Positions 24,976 to 33,543 of a stretch of 58,869 bases of DNA are shown one piece after another. The notes below the pieces were generated by a model that did no database searches, was not told the DNA's origin, and saw only the letters and a program-made list of their open reading frames with translations. The stretch lies in the NCBI GenBank assembly GCA_019636275.1, contig JAHBXY010000042.1, positions 1 to 58,869 of the forward strand. The letters run 5' to 3'. Source of the DNA: Planctomycetota bacterium. Lineage in GTDB: Bacteria; Planctomycetota; J058. A program made the position numbers and the translations under genes. Position 1 is the stretch's first letter. Each line of letters opens with the position of its first letter.

Positions 24976-26463
24976 ATGGTCCGCGCGGCGTCGATGTGGA
25001 TCGGTCACGAGCAGGTCGAGGCCCGCTCGGGCCAGACCTTCCCGGTCGAGGACCCCGCCACGGAGGAGGTCCTGGCCACCGTCCCGCGGGCGGGCCCCGA
25101 CGACGTGGCCGCCGCCGTGGCCGCCGCGCGCCGGGCGCAGCCCGCCTGGCGCCGCCTGCCGGCGCCCGAGAAGGCGCGCCTCCTGCACGAGGTCGCCGCG
25201 CGCCTGCGCGCCGCGAGCGAGGACCTCGCCGACACGCTGACCGCCGAGGGCGGCAAGCCGCGCGTCGAGAACCAGGACGAGCTCGAGTGGGTGACCGCCT
25301 GCTTCGACTACTACGCCGAGGTCGGGCGGCACGCGCGCGGCACGAGCATCCCGCCCGGCTTCGAGCACCAGGTCAACTTCACCATCAAGGAGCCCTTCGG
25401 CGTCGTCGGCGTCATCGCGCCCTTCAACTACCCGCTCCTGCTCATGTCGTGGAAGGTCGCCCCGGCCCTGGCGGCCGGCAACACGCTGGTGATCAAGCCC
25501 GCCGAGCAGACGCCCCTGGCCACGCTCGCCTGCGCCCGGGCCTTCGAGGCCCTGCCCCCGGGCGTGGTGAGCATCGTCACCGGCACCGGCCCCGAGGCGG
25601 GCGAGCCGCTCGTCACGCACCCCGGCGTCGACATGGTCGCCTTCACCGGCTCGACCGCGACCGGCAAGCGGATCATGCGCCTGGCGGCCGACGGGCTGAA
25701 GAAGGTCAACCTCGAGACGAGCGGGATCGACCCGTTCATCGTGTGCGAGGACGCCGACGTCGACCTGGCCGCGCGCGCGGCCGTGTGGGCGCGCTACCTC
25801 AACGCGGGGCAGGTGTGCACCTCCGCCAAGCGCATCTACGTCGTCGAGCAGGTGGCCGAGCGCTTCGTCGAGCGCTTCGTCGAGCTCACGCGGCAGCTCG
25901 TCGTGGGCGACCCGCGCCGGCCCGACACCGACCTGGGCCCGCTGATCTCGCGCGAGGCGCTGGCGCGCGTGCAGGCGGCGATCGAGCGCGCCGTGGGCGA
26001 GGGCGCGCGCCTGCTCACCGGCGGCGAGCGCCCGGCGGGGCTCGACCGCGGGCACTTCATCGCGCCGGCCGTCCTCGACCACGTGCGCCACGGCTCGTCG
26101 CCCACGCGGGAGGAGGTCTTCGGCCCCGTGGCCGCGATCATCCGCGTGAAGGACGTCGACGAGGCGATCGAGAAGGCCAACGACAGCCAGTACGGCCTGG
26201 GCGCGACGATCATCACGACGAGCCTGCGCCACGCGCTCCGGGCCATGGACGAGGTCAAGGCGGGGACCTTCTGGGTCAACGACCCGCTGACCGACAACGA
26301 GGCTGGCCCGTTCGGCGGCATGCGCCAGAGCGGGATCGGCCGCGAGCTGGGCGAGGAGGGGCTCGACGCCTTCCGCGAGCCCAAGCACGTGCACATCGAC
26401 TACGTGCAGGAGCGCAAGCCCTACTGGTTCCCGTACGCCGCCCGCGGCCGGGGCAGGGAGTAG
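24976..26463 (+). CDS. NAD(P)-dependent aldehyde dehydrogenase (first of two)
   Basis: 495 aa, standard length. Active-site residues: Cys281 in LNAGQVCTSAKR, Glu247 in NLETSGIDPF, Asn151 in IAPFNYPLLL and Lys174 in LVIKPAEQTP; nucleotide loop GSTATG at 225-230. The Glu motif is LETSG rather than the usual LELGG, a mark of a less common subfamily. The enzyme oxidises an aldehyde to a carboxylate in the cytoplasm. It opens a five-gene run with 3-base, 0-base and -4-base junctions, ending with a copper amine oxidase that makes aldehydes. I infer that it acts on an amino-aldehyde such as 4-aminobutanal or on succinate or glutarate semialdehyde. The assignment between the two dehydrogenases is not decidable here. 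Confidence 0.9.
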   Translation: MVRAASMWIGHEQVEARSGQTFPVEDPATEEVLATVPRAGPDDVAAAVAAARRAQPAWRRLPAPEKARLLHEVAARLRAASEDLADTLTAEGGKPRVENQDELEWVTACFDYYAEVGRHARGTSIPPGFEHQVNFTIKEPFGVVGVIAPFNYPLLLMSWKVAPALAAGNTLVIKPAEQTPLATLACARAFEALPPGVVSIVTGTGPEAGEPLVTHPGVDMVAFTGSTATGKRIMRLAADGLKKVNLETSGIDPFIVCEDADVDLAARAAVWARYLNAGQVCTSAKRIYVVEQVAERFVERFVELTRQLVVGDPRRPDTDLGPLISREALARVQAAIERAVGEGARLLTGGERPAGLDRGHFIAPAVLDHVRHGSSPTREEVFGPVAAIIRVKDVDEAIEKANDSQYGLGATIITTSLRHALRAMDEVKAGTFWVNDPLTDNEAGPFGGMRQSGIGRELGEEGLDAFREPKHVHIDYVQERKPYWFPYAARGRGRE

Positions 26464-26466
26464 ACC

Positions 26467-27951
26467 GTGGAGATGCCGACGACCACCACCCGCGCCCTGC
26501 CCCTCTACATCGGCGGCCGCTTCGTCGAGGGGCAGGACCCGGGCCAGGACGTGTTCAACCCGGCCACCGGCGAGGTGATCGCGCGGGCGGCCCGCGCCAC
26601 GCCCGACGAGGCGCGCGCCGCCGTCGCCGCCGCCCGGGAGGCGTTCGACCGCGGGCCCTGGGCCACGGCGACGGCCGCCCAGCGTGGGCGCGTGCTCCTC
26701 GAGGTGGCGCAGGCCCTGCGCGCGCGCGCGCCCGAGCTGGCGCGGCTCGAGACCGAGAACATGGGCAAGCCGATCGCCGAGGCCGAGCTCGACGTGGCCG
26801 ACGCGGCGAGCGTGTTCGAGTACTACGGCGGCCTGGCCACGAAGCTCACCGGCGACGTCAACCCCGTCCCGGACGACGCGCTGTCGCTCACGCTCAAGGA
26901 GCCCGTGGGCGTGTGCGGCCAGATCATCCCCTGGAACTACCCGCTGCTCATGGCCGCCTGGAAGGTCGCGCCGGCGCTGTGCGCGGGCTGCGCGGTGGTC
27001 CTCAAGCCGGCCGAGGCCACGCCGGTCACGGCGCTCGAGCTGGCGCGGGTCCTCGACGGGATCGCCGACCTGCCCAGGGGCGTGGTCAACGTCGTCACGG
27101 GCGACGGGCCGGTCGTCGGCGCGGCGCTGGCGGCGAGCCCGGACGTCGACAAGGTGGCCTTCACCGGGTCGACGGCGACCGGGCGTGCGATCCTGCGCGC
27201 GGCGGCCGACTCGAACCTCAAGAAGGTCACGCTGGAGCTGGGCGGCAAGTCGCCGAACATCTTCTTCGCCGACGCCGGCTGGGAGGCGGCCGTCGAGGGC
27301 GCCGTGTTCGGCGTGTTCGTCAACCAGGGCGAGGTGTGCTCCGCCGGGTCGCGCGTGCTCGTCGAGCGCTCGATCCACGGCCGGTTCGTCGAGGCCATGG
27401 TCGAGAAGGCGCGGCAGATCCGCCTGGGCGACCCCCTCGACCCGGCGACGCGCATGGGGCCGCTGGTCACGGCGGCGCACCGCGAGCGCGTGCTGGGCCA
27501 CGTCGAGCGCGCGCGGCGCGACGGGGCGCGGCTCGTGCTCGGCGGCGGCGCGCCGCGCGGCCTGGCGCCGGGCTACTTCGTCGAGCCGACGATCTTCGAC
27601 GGGGTCGACCCGGGCGCGCGCCTGGCGCAGGAGGAGGTCTTCGGCCCGGTCGTGGCCGTGATCCCCTTCGACGGCGAGGAGGAGGCGGTGCGCATCGCCA
27701 ACGCCACGCCCTACGGCCTCGCCGCCGCCGTGTGGACGCGCGACATCAACCGCGCCTTCCGCGTCGTGAAGCGCGTGCGCGCCGGCGTCGTGTGGGTGAA
27801 CCACATGCAGCCGACGTACGTCGAGGCCCCCTGGGGCGGCGTGAAGCAGAGCGGCCTGGGGCGCGAGCTCGGCCGCTACGGCGTCGAGGGCTACCTGGAG
27901 CTCAAGCAGGTCCACGTGAACCTGTCCGAGAAGCCGATCGGCTGGTACTGA
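26467..27951 (+). CDS. Betaine-aldehyde-dehydrogenase-like aldehyde dehydrogenase (second of two)
   Basis: 494 aa from GTG 26467, 3 bases after the previous stop. Catalytic residues: Cys291 in VNQGEVCSAGSR, Glu257 in TLELGGKSPNIFF, Asn157 in IIPWNYPLLM and Lys180 in VVLKPAEATP; nucleotide loop GSTATG. ENMGKPIAEAELDVADAASVFEYYGG and the C-terminal VHVNLSEKPIGWY are typical of the betaine-aldehyde/aminoaldehyde dehydrogenase group, which accepts omega-aminoaldehydes. In this operon the natural reading is oxidation of the aminoaldehyde released by the amine oxidase (for putrescine, 4-aminobutanal to 4-aminobutanoate). Choline or other amines remain possible. Confidence 0.9.
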   Translation: MEMPTTTTRALPLYIGGRFVEGQDPGQDVFNPATGEVIARAARATPDEARAAVAAAREAFDRGPWATATAAQRGRVLLEVAQALRARAPELARLETENMGKPIAEAELDVADAASVFEYYGGLATKLTGDVNPVPDDALSLTLKEPVGVCGQIIPWNYPLLMAAWKVAPALCAGCAVVLKPAEATPVTALELARVLDGIADLPRGVVNVVTGDGPVVGAALAASPDVDKVAFTGSTATGRAILRAAADSNLKKVTLELGGKSPNIFFADAGWEAAVEGAVFGVFVNQGEVCSAGSRVLVERSIHGRFVEAMVEKARQIRLGDPLDPATRMGPLVTAAHRERVLGHVERARRDGARLVLGGGAPRGLAPGYFVEPTIFDGVDPGARLAQEEVFGPVVAVIPFDGEEEAVRIANATPYGLAAAVWTRDINRAFRVVKRVRAGVVWVNHMQPTYVEAPWGGVKQSGLGRELGRYGVEGYLELKQVHVNLSEKPIGWY

Positions 27952-29292
27952 GTGGGCGCCATCGAGCTCAGGACCCCCGTCCCCGGCCCGCGCAGCCGGG
28001 CGCTCCTCGAGGAGCGCCGGCGCTGGGTGTCGGCCGCCGTGCCCGAGGCGCGCGCCGGCGTGTTCATCGCGCGCGCCGTCGGCGCGGCGCGCCTCGAGGA
28101 CGTCGACGGCAACGTGCTCCTGGACCTCGCCGGCGGGATCGGCTGCGTCAACGCCGGCCACCTGGCGCCGCGCGCGACGGCGCGCGCGCGGGAGCAGCTC
28201 GGGCGGCTACAGCACGGCTGCTTCATGACGGCGCCCTACGCGCCCTATGTGGCCCTGGCCCGGCGCCTGTGCGAGGTGGCCCCGCTCGAGGGTCCGCGCA
28301 AGGCGGCGCTGTTCAACAGCGGCGCCGAGGCGGTGGAGAACGCGGTGAAGATCGCCCGCCGGGCCACCGGGCGGCAGGCCGTCCTGGCCCTCGACCCGGG
28401 CTTCCACGGGCGCACGCTCCTGGCGCTCACGCTCTCGAGCAAGGCGGCGCCCTACAAGGAGGGCTTCGGCCCGTTCGCGCCCGAGGTCTACCGCGTGACC
28501 GTCCCCGACCTGCTGCGCCGGCCGGCCGGGCTGAGCGCGGAGGCCGCGGTCGACCGCGCCGTCGACGACCTGCGCCGGGCCTTCCGGAGCAGCGTGGCGC
28601 CGTCGCAGGTCGCCTGCGTCGTGTTCGAGCCGGTCCTGGGCGAGGGCGGCTTCCTGCCCCTGCCGCCGCGGTTCGTCGACGCCCTGGCGCGGCTGTGCCG
28701 CGACGCGGGGATCCTCCTCGTCGCCGACGAGGTGCAGACGGGCTTCGGCCGCACGGGGCGGCTGTTCGCGTGCGAGCACCTCGACCTGCGGCCCGACCTG
28801 CTCGTGCTGGCCAAGTCGCTCGCCAACGGCCTGCCGCTGTCGGCGGTCGTCGGCCGGGCCGAGCTCATGGACGCGCCGCAGCCGGGCGGCCTCGGCGGCA
28901 CGTTCGGGGGCAACCCGGTCGCCTGCGAGGCGGCGCTGGGGGCGCTCGAGGCCCTGCTCGAGGACGGCCTGCTCGAGGCCGCCGCGGCGCTGGGCGCGCG
29001 AGCCGCCGCGCGCTTCGCCGGCTTCGTGCAGCGCTTCGCCTGCGTGGGCGACGCGCGCGGCCTGGGCGCCATGCAGGCGTTCGAGCTCGTCTCCGACCGC
29101 GCGACGCTCGCGCCCGACAAGGCGCGCGCCGAACGGCTGGTCGAGGCGGCCGCGCGGCGCGGCGTGCTCGTGCTCTCCTGCGGGCTCCACGGCAACGTGA
29201 TCCGCACGCTCATGCCGCTGGCGATGACTCCGGCGGAGCTCGACGAGGCGCTCGACGTCCTCGAGGCCTGCCTGCTGGAGCTCGACCGGTGA
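27952..29292 (+). CDS. Class III PLP aminotransferase (GabT/lysine-6-aminotransferase type)
   Basis: 446 aa, GTG 27952 immediately after the preceding TGA. PLP-binding features: GAEAVEN at 124-130, FHGRT at 151-155, DEVQTGFGRTG with Asp259, the Schiff-base lysine Lys288 in LVLAKSLANGLPLSAVVG, and GGTFGGNPVAC. The fold and motifs are those of omega-amino-acid transaminases such as 4-aminobutyrate and 5-aminovalerate transaminase, which move the amino group to 2-oxoglutarate and leave a semialdehyde. With an aldehyde dehydrogenase on each side of this step it would make a short pathway from amine to dicarboxylate. The neighbouring saccharopine-dehydrogenase-like gene makes lysine a second candidate substrate. 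Confidence 0.9.
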   Translation: MGAIELRTPVPGPRSRALLEERRRWVSAAVPEARAGVFIARAVGAARLEDVDGNVLLDLAGGIGCVNAGHLAPRATARAREQLGRLQHGCFMTAPYAPYVALARRLCEVAPLEGPRKAALFNSGAEAVENAVKIARRATGRQAVLALDPGFHGRTLLALTLSSKAAPYKEGFGPFAPEVYRVTVPDLLRRPAGLSAEAAVDRAVDDLRRAFRSSVAPSQVACVVFEPVLGEGGFLPLPPRFVDALARLCRDAGILLVADEVQTGFGRTGRLFACEHLDLRPDLLVLAKSLANGLPLSAVVGRAELMDAPQPGGLGGTFGGNPVACEAALGALEALLEDGLLEAAAALGARAAARFAGFVQRFACVGDARGLGAMQAFELVSDRATLAPDKARAERLVEAAARRGVLVLSCGLHGNVIRTLMPLAMTPAELDEALDVLEACLLELDR

Positions 29293-30479
29293 GGCGCCGC
29301 GTCGTGGTCCTCGGCGGCGCCGGCGCCATGGGGCGGATCACGCTGGGCGACCTGCGCGACACGGCGCGCGACCTCGAGCCCGTGCTCTGCGACCGCGACC
29401 CCGGCGCGGCGCGTGCGCTCGGCGTCGAGGGGCGCCGGGTCGACGTGACCGACGCACGGGCGCTCCGGCGCGCGCTGTCGGGCGCCTTCGCCGTGATCGC
29501 CTCGCTCCCCTACCGCTTCAACCTCGAGGCCATGCGCGGCGCCCTGGCCGCGCGCGCCCACTACGTCGACCTGGGCGGGCTGTTCCACGTCACGCGCGAG
29601 CAGCTCCGGCTGGGCGGCGCGTTCGAGGAGGCCGGGCGCCTGGGGCTGCTCGGCATGGGCTCGGCGCCGGGGATCCTCAACGTGCTCGCCGTGCGCGCGG
29701 CCGAGGGGCTCGAGCGCGTGCGCGAGGTCCACTGCATGGTGGGCGCGGCCGAGCGCGGGCGGCGGCCCCACGGCGATGAAGACGGCGACGCGCTGGGCTT
29801 CGGCTACTCGCCCGACACGCTCCTCGACGAGTTCCTCCTCGACGCCGCCGTGTTCCGCGCGGGCGACTGGGCCATGGTGCCGCCGCTCGACCCGCGCGAG
29901 CGCGTGCGCGTGCGCTTCCCGGCGCCGATCGGGGCGCAGACGCTCGACGCGACGCTGCACTCCGAGGTGGCCACGTTGCCGCGCGCCTTCGCGGACCGGG
30001 GCGTGCGCGAGGTGACCTTCCGCCAGTCGTTCGAGCCCGGCTTCGCCGAGCGGCTCCGGCTCCTCGGCCGCCTGGGGCTGCTGGACCCCGCTCCCCTGCC
30101 GCGCCTGGGCGTGGCCCCGCGGCAGGTGCTCCTGGCGCTGCTCGCCCGCCAGGCGCCGCCGGCGCCGAACGGGGCCGGCGAGCGCCACGAGGTCCTGCGC
30201 GTCGTCGTGCGCGGGCGAAGGGCCCGACGCGCTGTCGAGGTCACGGCCGACTGCCTCGCGGGCCCGGACGCCGGCGGCGGTGTGGGCCCGGACATCGACA
30301 CCGGGGCGCCGCCCTCGATCGCCGTGCAGCTCCTGGCCTCGGGGGAGCTGGAGGCGCGGCCGGGGGTGTGGGCGCCCGAGGACGTCGTGCCCGTGCGCCC
30401 GTTCCTGCGCGAGCTCGAGCGGCGGGGGATGCGCGTGCGCGTGCGGCGCCGGGCGGCGGCGCCCGCCGCCGCGCGCTGA
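29289..30479 (+). CDS. Saccharopine-dehydrogenase-like oxidoreductase
   Basis: 396 aa from GTG 29289, overlapping the aminotransferase stop by 4 bases (GTGA). An N-terminal Rossmann fold with GGAGAMG at 9-15 and an acidic strand end (PVLCDRD). The middle (ASLPYRFNLEAMRGALAARAHYVDLGGL) and GMGSAPGILNVLAVRAAE are hallmarks of the saccharopine dehydrogenase/carboxynorspermidine synthase/lysine 6-dehydrogenase family. These join or split amino acids and aldehydes through imines using NAD(P). In an amine-degradation operon it could be a lysine dehydrogenase, or could act on an imine formed from the aminoaldehyde. The C-terminus ends in a basic tail (RVRRRAAAPAAAR). Family sure, exact reaction not. 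Confidence 0.8.
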   Translation: MRRRVVVLGGAGAMGRITLGDLRDTARDLEPVLCDRDPGAARALGVEGRRVDVTDARALRRALSGAFAVIASLPYRFNLEAMRGALAARAHYVDLGGLFHVTREQLRLGGAFEEAGRLGLLGMGSAPGILNVLAVRAAEGLERVREVHCMVGAAERGRRPHGDEDGDALGFGYSPDTLLDEFLLDAAVFRAGDWAMVPPLDPRERVRVRFPAPIGAQTLDATLHSEVATLPRAFADRGVREVTFRQSFEPGFAERLRLLGRLGLLDPAPLPRLGVAPRQVLLALLARQAPPAPNGAGERHEVLRVVVRGRRARRAVEVTADCLAGPDAGGGVGPDIDTGAPPSIAVQLLASGELEARPGVWAPEDVVPVRPFLRELERRGMRVRVRRRAAAPAAAR

Positions 30480-30489
30480 GGAGGTGCCC

Positions 30490-32517
30490 ATGCGTCGCTC
30501 GCTCGTGGTGCTCGCGCTGGCGCTCGGCTGCACGGCGCCGGCGCCCCGGCCGCCGCTGGCGCCGCTGCCGGAGAGCGCGCCGCACCCGCTCGACCCGCTG
30601 CGCCCCGACGAGGTCGAGGCCGCGACGGCCGTCCTGCGCGCGGCCGGCCGGCTGCCCGACGGCGCGCTCCTGCCGCTCCTGGTCCTCGACGAGCCGCCCA
30701 AGGCCGAGGTGCTCGCCTTCCGCCCCGGCGCGCCGCACCGCCGCCACGCCCGCGCGGTGGTCCTCGACCGGGGCCGGGGCCTGGTCGGCGAGGCGCTGCT
30801 CGACGTCGCCCGGCGCGAGCTGCTCTCCTGGCGCGACCTGCCCGGCGCGCAGCCCGGGCTGACCGACGCGGAGATGGACGCCGTGCCGGCGCTCGTGCGC
30901 GCCGACGCGCGCTGGCGCGAGGCGCTGCGCCGGCGCGGGCTCGACGACCCGGCCGAGGTGCACCTCGACGTGTGGGCGCCCGGGCCCGTCGTCGATGAGG
31001 TCGCCCCGCCCGCCGGGACCGTCCTCGCCGGCGCCGCCGGGCCGGCCCGGCGGCTGGCGCGGGCGATCGCCTTCTGGCGCGGCGGGGCCACGAACCCCTA
31101 CGGGCGCCCGATCGAGGGCCTCGTGGCGCTCGTCGACCTCGGCCGCATGGAGGTCGTGGCCGTCGACGACCACGGCGTCGTGCCGGTGACCCGCGACGCG
31201 CACGACCTCGACGCGCCGCCGCGCCGGCCGGCGCCGCGGCCGCTGGTGACGGCGCAGCCCGAGGGCGCCAGCTTCACGCTGCGCGGCCAGGAGGTCGCGT
31301 GGCAGGGCTGGCGCCTGCGCTGGGCCCTGCACCCGCGCGAGGGACTGGTCCTCTACCAGGTGGGCCACGAGGACGGCGGGCGCGTGCGGTCGATCCTCTA
31401 CCGCGCGTCGCTCTCGGAGATCGTCGTCCCCTACGCCGACCCGGCGCCGGCCTGGGCCTGGCGGCAGGCGTTCGACGAGGGCGAGTACGGCCTCGGGCGC
31501 TCGGCCACGCGCCAGGCCCGCGGCGCCGACGTGCCGGCGCACGCCACGCTCCTCGACGCCGTGCTCGCCGACGACCGGGGCGCGCCGGCCGTCCTCGAGG
31601 AGGTCGTGGCGATCTACGAGCGCGACGGCGGGCTCCTGTGGCGGCACCTCGACGAGGAGACGGGGCGCCTCGACGCGCGGCGCGCGCGCGAGCTGGTGCT
31701 CCGGATCACGATCACGATCGGCAACTACGACTACGCGTTCGCGTGGGTCCTGGGGCAGGACGGCGCGCTCGGGCTCGAGGTGGGGCTCACGGGGCTGCTC
31801 CTGGCCAAGGGCGTGGCGCCGTCCACCTGCGGCTACTGCCCCGACCTGGCGGCCGGCCGGAGCCCCGCGCCCGAGCCGCCGGAGACGCGCTACGGGACGC
31901 TCGTCGCGCCGGGCGTGCTCGCGCCCAACCACCAGCACGTGTTCTGCGTGCGGCTCGACCTCGACGTCGACGGGCCGACGAACAGCGTGCTCGAGACCAA
32001 CGCCGCGGCCGCGACCGACGACCCGCGCGGGACGGCCTTCGTCGTCGAGCGCGCGCTGCTCTCGAGCGAGCGCGCCGCGCGGCGCGACGTCGACCCCGCG
32101 CGCGCCCGGCGCTGGACGGTCTTCAACCCCGGCGCCCCGACGGCGCTCGGTCACCTGCCCGGCTACACCCTCGTGCCGGGCGAGAACGCCGCGTTCCTCC
32201 CCGGCCCGTCGGCCGGCGCGCGGCGGCGGGCGGCGTTCGCGGCGCACGCCCTGTGGGTCACGCGGCACGAGGAGGGCGAGGTCCACGCCGCGGGCGACCA
32301 CCCCAACCAGTCGGCCGATCCGGGGGGCCTGCCGCGCTACGTCGAGGACGACGCGGCGCTCGTCGGTGAGGACGTCGTGCTGTGGTACTCGTTCGGCGTG
32401 ACCCACGGCCCGCGCGTCGAGGAGTGGCCGGTGATGACCGTGCATCGGACCGGGTTCCGCCTCGTGCCGCACGGGTTCTTCACGCGAAACCCGGCGCTGG
32501 ACGTCGCGCCGCCGTGA
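30490..32517 (+). CDS. Copper amine oxidase (primary-amine oxidase)
   Basis: 675 aa. The cofactor motif TIGNYDY holds Tyr413, which would be converted to topaquinone (consensus T-x-x-N-Y-D/E). Copper ligands: His481 and His483 in NHQHVFCVRLD and His639 in FGVTHGPRVEEWPVM. The catalytic base is probably Asp329 (AFDEGEYGLG). The N-terminus MRRSLVVLALALGCTAP is a signal with a weak lipobox, so the enzyme is periplasmic, perhaps lipid-anchored. It oxidises RCH2NH2 with O2 and water to the aldehyde, ammonia and peroxide. It starts 10 bases after the saccharopine-dehydrogenase-like gene with GAGGTG in front, and would feed aldehyde to the two dehydrogenases. Length and all key residues are intact. 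Confidence 0.92.
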   Translation: MRRSLVVLALALGCTAPAPRPPLAPLPESAPHPLDPLRPDEVEAATAVLRAAGRLPDGALLPLLVLDEPPKAEVLAFRPGAPHRRHARAVVLDRGRGLVGEALLDVARRELLSWRDLPGAQPGLTDAEMDAVPALVRADARWREALRRRGLDDPAEVHLDVWAPGPVVDEVAPPAGTVLAGAAGPARRLARAIAFWRGGATNPYGRPIEGLVALVDLGRMEVVAVDDHGVVPVTRDAHDLDAPPRRPAPRPLVTAQPEGASFTLRGQEVAWQGWRLRWALHPREGLVLYQVGHEDGGRVRSILYRASLSEIVVPYADPAPAWAWRQAFDEGEYGLGRSATRQARGADVPAHATLLDAVLADDRGAPAVLEEVVAIYERDGGLLWRHLDEETGRLDARRARELVLRITITIGNYDYAFAWVLGQDGALGLEVGLTGLLLAKGVAPSTCGYCPDLAAGRSPAPEPPETRYGTLVAPGVLAPNHQHVFCVRLDLDVDGPTNSVLETNAAAATDDPRGTAFVVERALLSSERAARRDVDPARARRWTVFNPGAPTALGHLPGYTLVPGENAAFLPGPSAGARRRAAFAAHALWVTRHEEGEVHAAGDHPNQSADPGGLPRYVEDDAALVGEDVVLWYSFGVTHGPRVEEWPVMTVHRTGFRLVPHGFFTRNPALDVAPP

Positions 32518-32557
32518 ACGGGTCCTCGAACGGGCTACATGGCGGTATGCTCTGGGT

Positions 32558-32788
32558 ATGGCACACGAGCGGATCAGCGTCGACGCGGCGGTCATGGGCG
32601 GGGTGCCTTGTGTTCGCGGCACGCGGGTCCCCGTCGCCACCGTGCTGGACATGTTCGCGCAGGGGATGAGGGACGCCGAGGTGCTCACCGCATATCCCTA
32701 CCTCACGGGCGAAGACCTGCGCGCCTGTCTGGCGTATGCGGCGGAGGTCACACAGGAACGCGTGATCGCGCTCGACCTCACGGCGTGA
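32558..32788 (+). CDS. DUF433 (VapB-like antitoxin-type) protein
   Basis: 76 aa, ATG 32558. MAHERISVDAAVMGGVPCVRGTRVPV is the classic DUF433 opening, followed by the helix-turn-helix-like VATVLDMFAQGMRDAEVLTAYPYLTGEDLRACLAYA. DUF433 proteins are usually antitoxins paired with a DUF5615 PIN-like RNase. Here no such toxin follows. The stop overlaps the GTG start of a patatin-like phospholipase (GTGA at 32785-32788). A TATGCT hexamer at 32546-32551 sits 6 bases before the ATG and could give a leaderless transcript. It is probably DNA-binding and autoregulatory, as in relatives. Confidence 0.85.
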   Translation: MAHERISVDAAVMGGVPCVRGTRVPVATVLDMFAQGMRDAEVLTAYPYLTGEDLRACLAYAAEVTQERVIALDLTA

Positions 32789-33543
32789 CCTCGACCCTCC
32801 CCCGGACCGTCACCCGCCGCGAGTGGCTCGCCACGGGCCCGTTCACGCTGGCCCTCTCGGGCGGCTTCTTCGGCTTCTTCGCGCACACCGGCCTCCTGGC
32901 CGCGCTCGAGGAGGCGGACCTCCGGCCGGCGCGCGTCGTCGGCGTGAGCGCGGGCGCGCTGGCCGGCGGCGTGTGGGCCAGTGGCCTGCCGCCCGCCGCG
33001 CTCGAGGACGCGCTCGTCACCCTGCGGCGCGCGGAGTTCTGGGACCCGGGCCTGCCGCTGGGCGGCCTGCTCAAGGGGGCGCGCTTCTCGGCGAAGCTCC
33101 TCGACGTGCTCCGGCCGACCGGCGTGACGCGCGTCGAGGAGACGCGGGTGCCGTTCACGCCGGTCGTGCACGACGTGCTCCGCCGCCGGCCGGTGGCGCT
33201 CGAGCGCGGCGCGATCGACCTGGCGATCCGGGCGTCCTGCTGCGTGCCGCTCCTGTTCCGCCCGGTGCGCATGGACGCGCGCCTGCTCGTCGACGGCGGC
33301 GTGAGCGACCGGCCCGGGCTGAGCGCCCTGCGCCCGGGCGAGCGCGTGCTCCTGCACCACCTGACTCCGCACGAGCGGCGCGCGCTCGACCGGCCCCCGG
33401 TCGCCCCGCCCGGCGTCGAGGCGCTCGTGCTCACGGTCCCCGACCTGCCGCTGGTCACGCCGTTCGCCCTCGACCGCGGGCGCGAGGCGCTGGCGCTGGC
33501 GCGCGCGCACGCGCGTCAGTGGCTGGCGTCGTCGGCGGGCTGA
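32785..33543 (+). CDS. Patatin-like phospholipase
   Basis: 252 aa from GTG 32785 inside the end of the DUF433 gene. Glycine-rich oxyanion region LALSGGFFGFFAHTG, nucleophile elbow GVSAG with Ser55, and the catalytic dyad Asp170 in LLVDGGVSD, all in the order and spacing of patatins. No signal peptide, so it acts in the cytoplasm or at the inner face of the membrane, hydrolysing acyl ester bonds of phospholipids. It is on the short side but complete. The 3' end overlaps that of the convergent membrane-protein gene by 28 bases. Translational coupling to an antitoxin-type gene is unusual: a freely active phospholipase would damage membranes, so a toxin role is conceivable but unproven. Confidence 0.85.
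   Translation: MTSTLPRTVTRREWLATGPFTLALSGGFFGFFAHTGLLAALEEADLRPARVVGVSAGALAGGVWASGLPPAALEDALVTLRRAEFWDPGLPLGGLLKGARFSAKLLDVLRPTGVTRVEETRVPFTPVVHDVLRRRPVALERGAIDLAIRASCCVPLLFRPVRMDARLLVDGGVSDRPGLSALRPGERVLLHHLTPHERRALDRPPVAPPGVEALVLTVPDLPLVTPFALDRGREALALARAHARQWLASSAG

Noticed and set aside
24980..28161. Very long minus-strand frame opposite the aldehyde dehydrogenase genes
   Set aside because: Arg/Gly/Ala/His-rich text with no motifs, opposite three enzymes with intact active sites; a high-GC shadow.
24879..29288. One very long plus-strand frame continuing upstream of the saccharopine-dehydrogenase-like gene
   Set aside because: It is an off-frame reading of the two aldehyde dehydrogenases and the aminotransferase; only the part from GTG 29289 is a real protein.
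32539..32784. Longer N-terminus for the patatin, running through the DUF433 gene in another frame
   Set aside because: The DUF433 protein in the other frame is unmistakable, and GTG 32785 overlaps its stop in the usual coupled manner.
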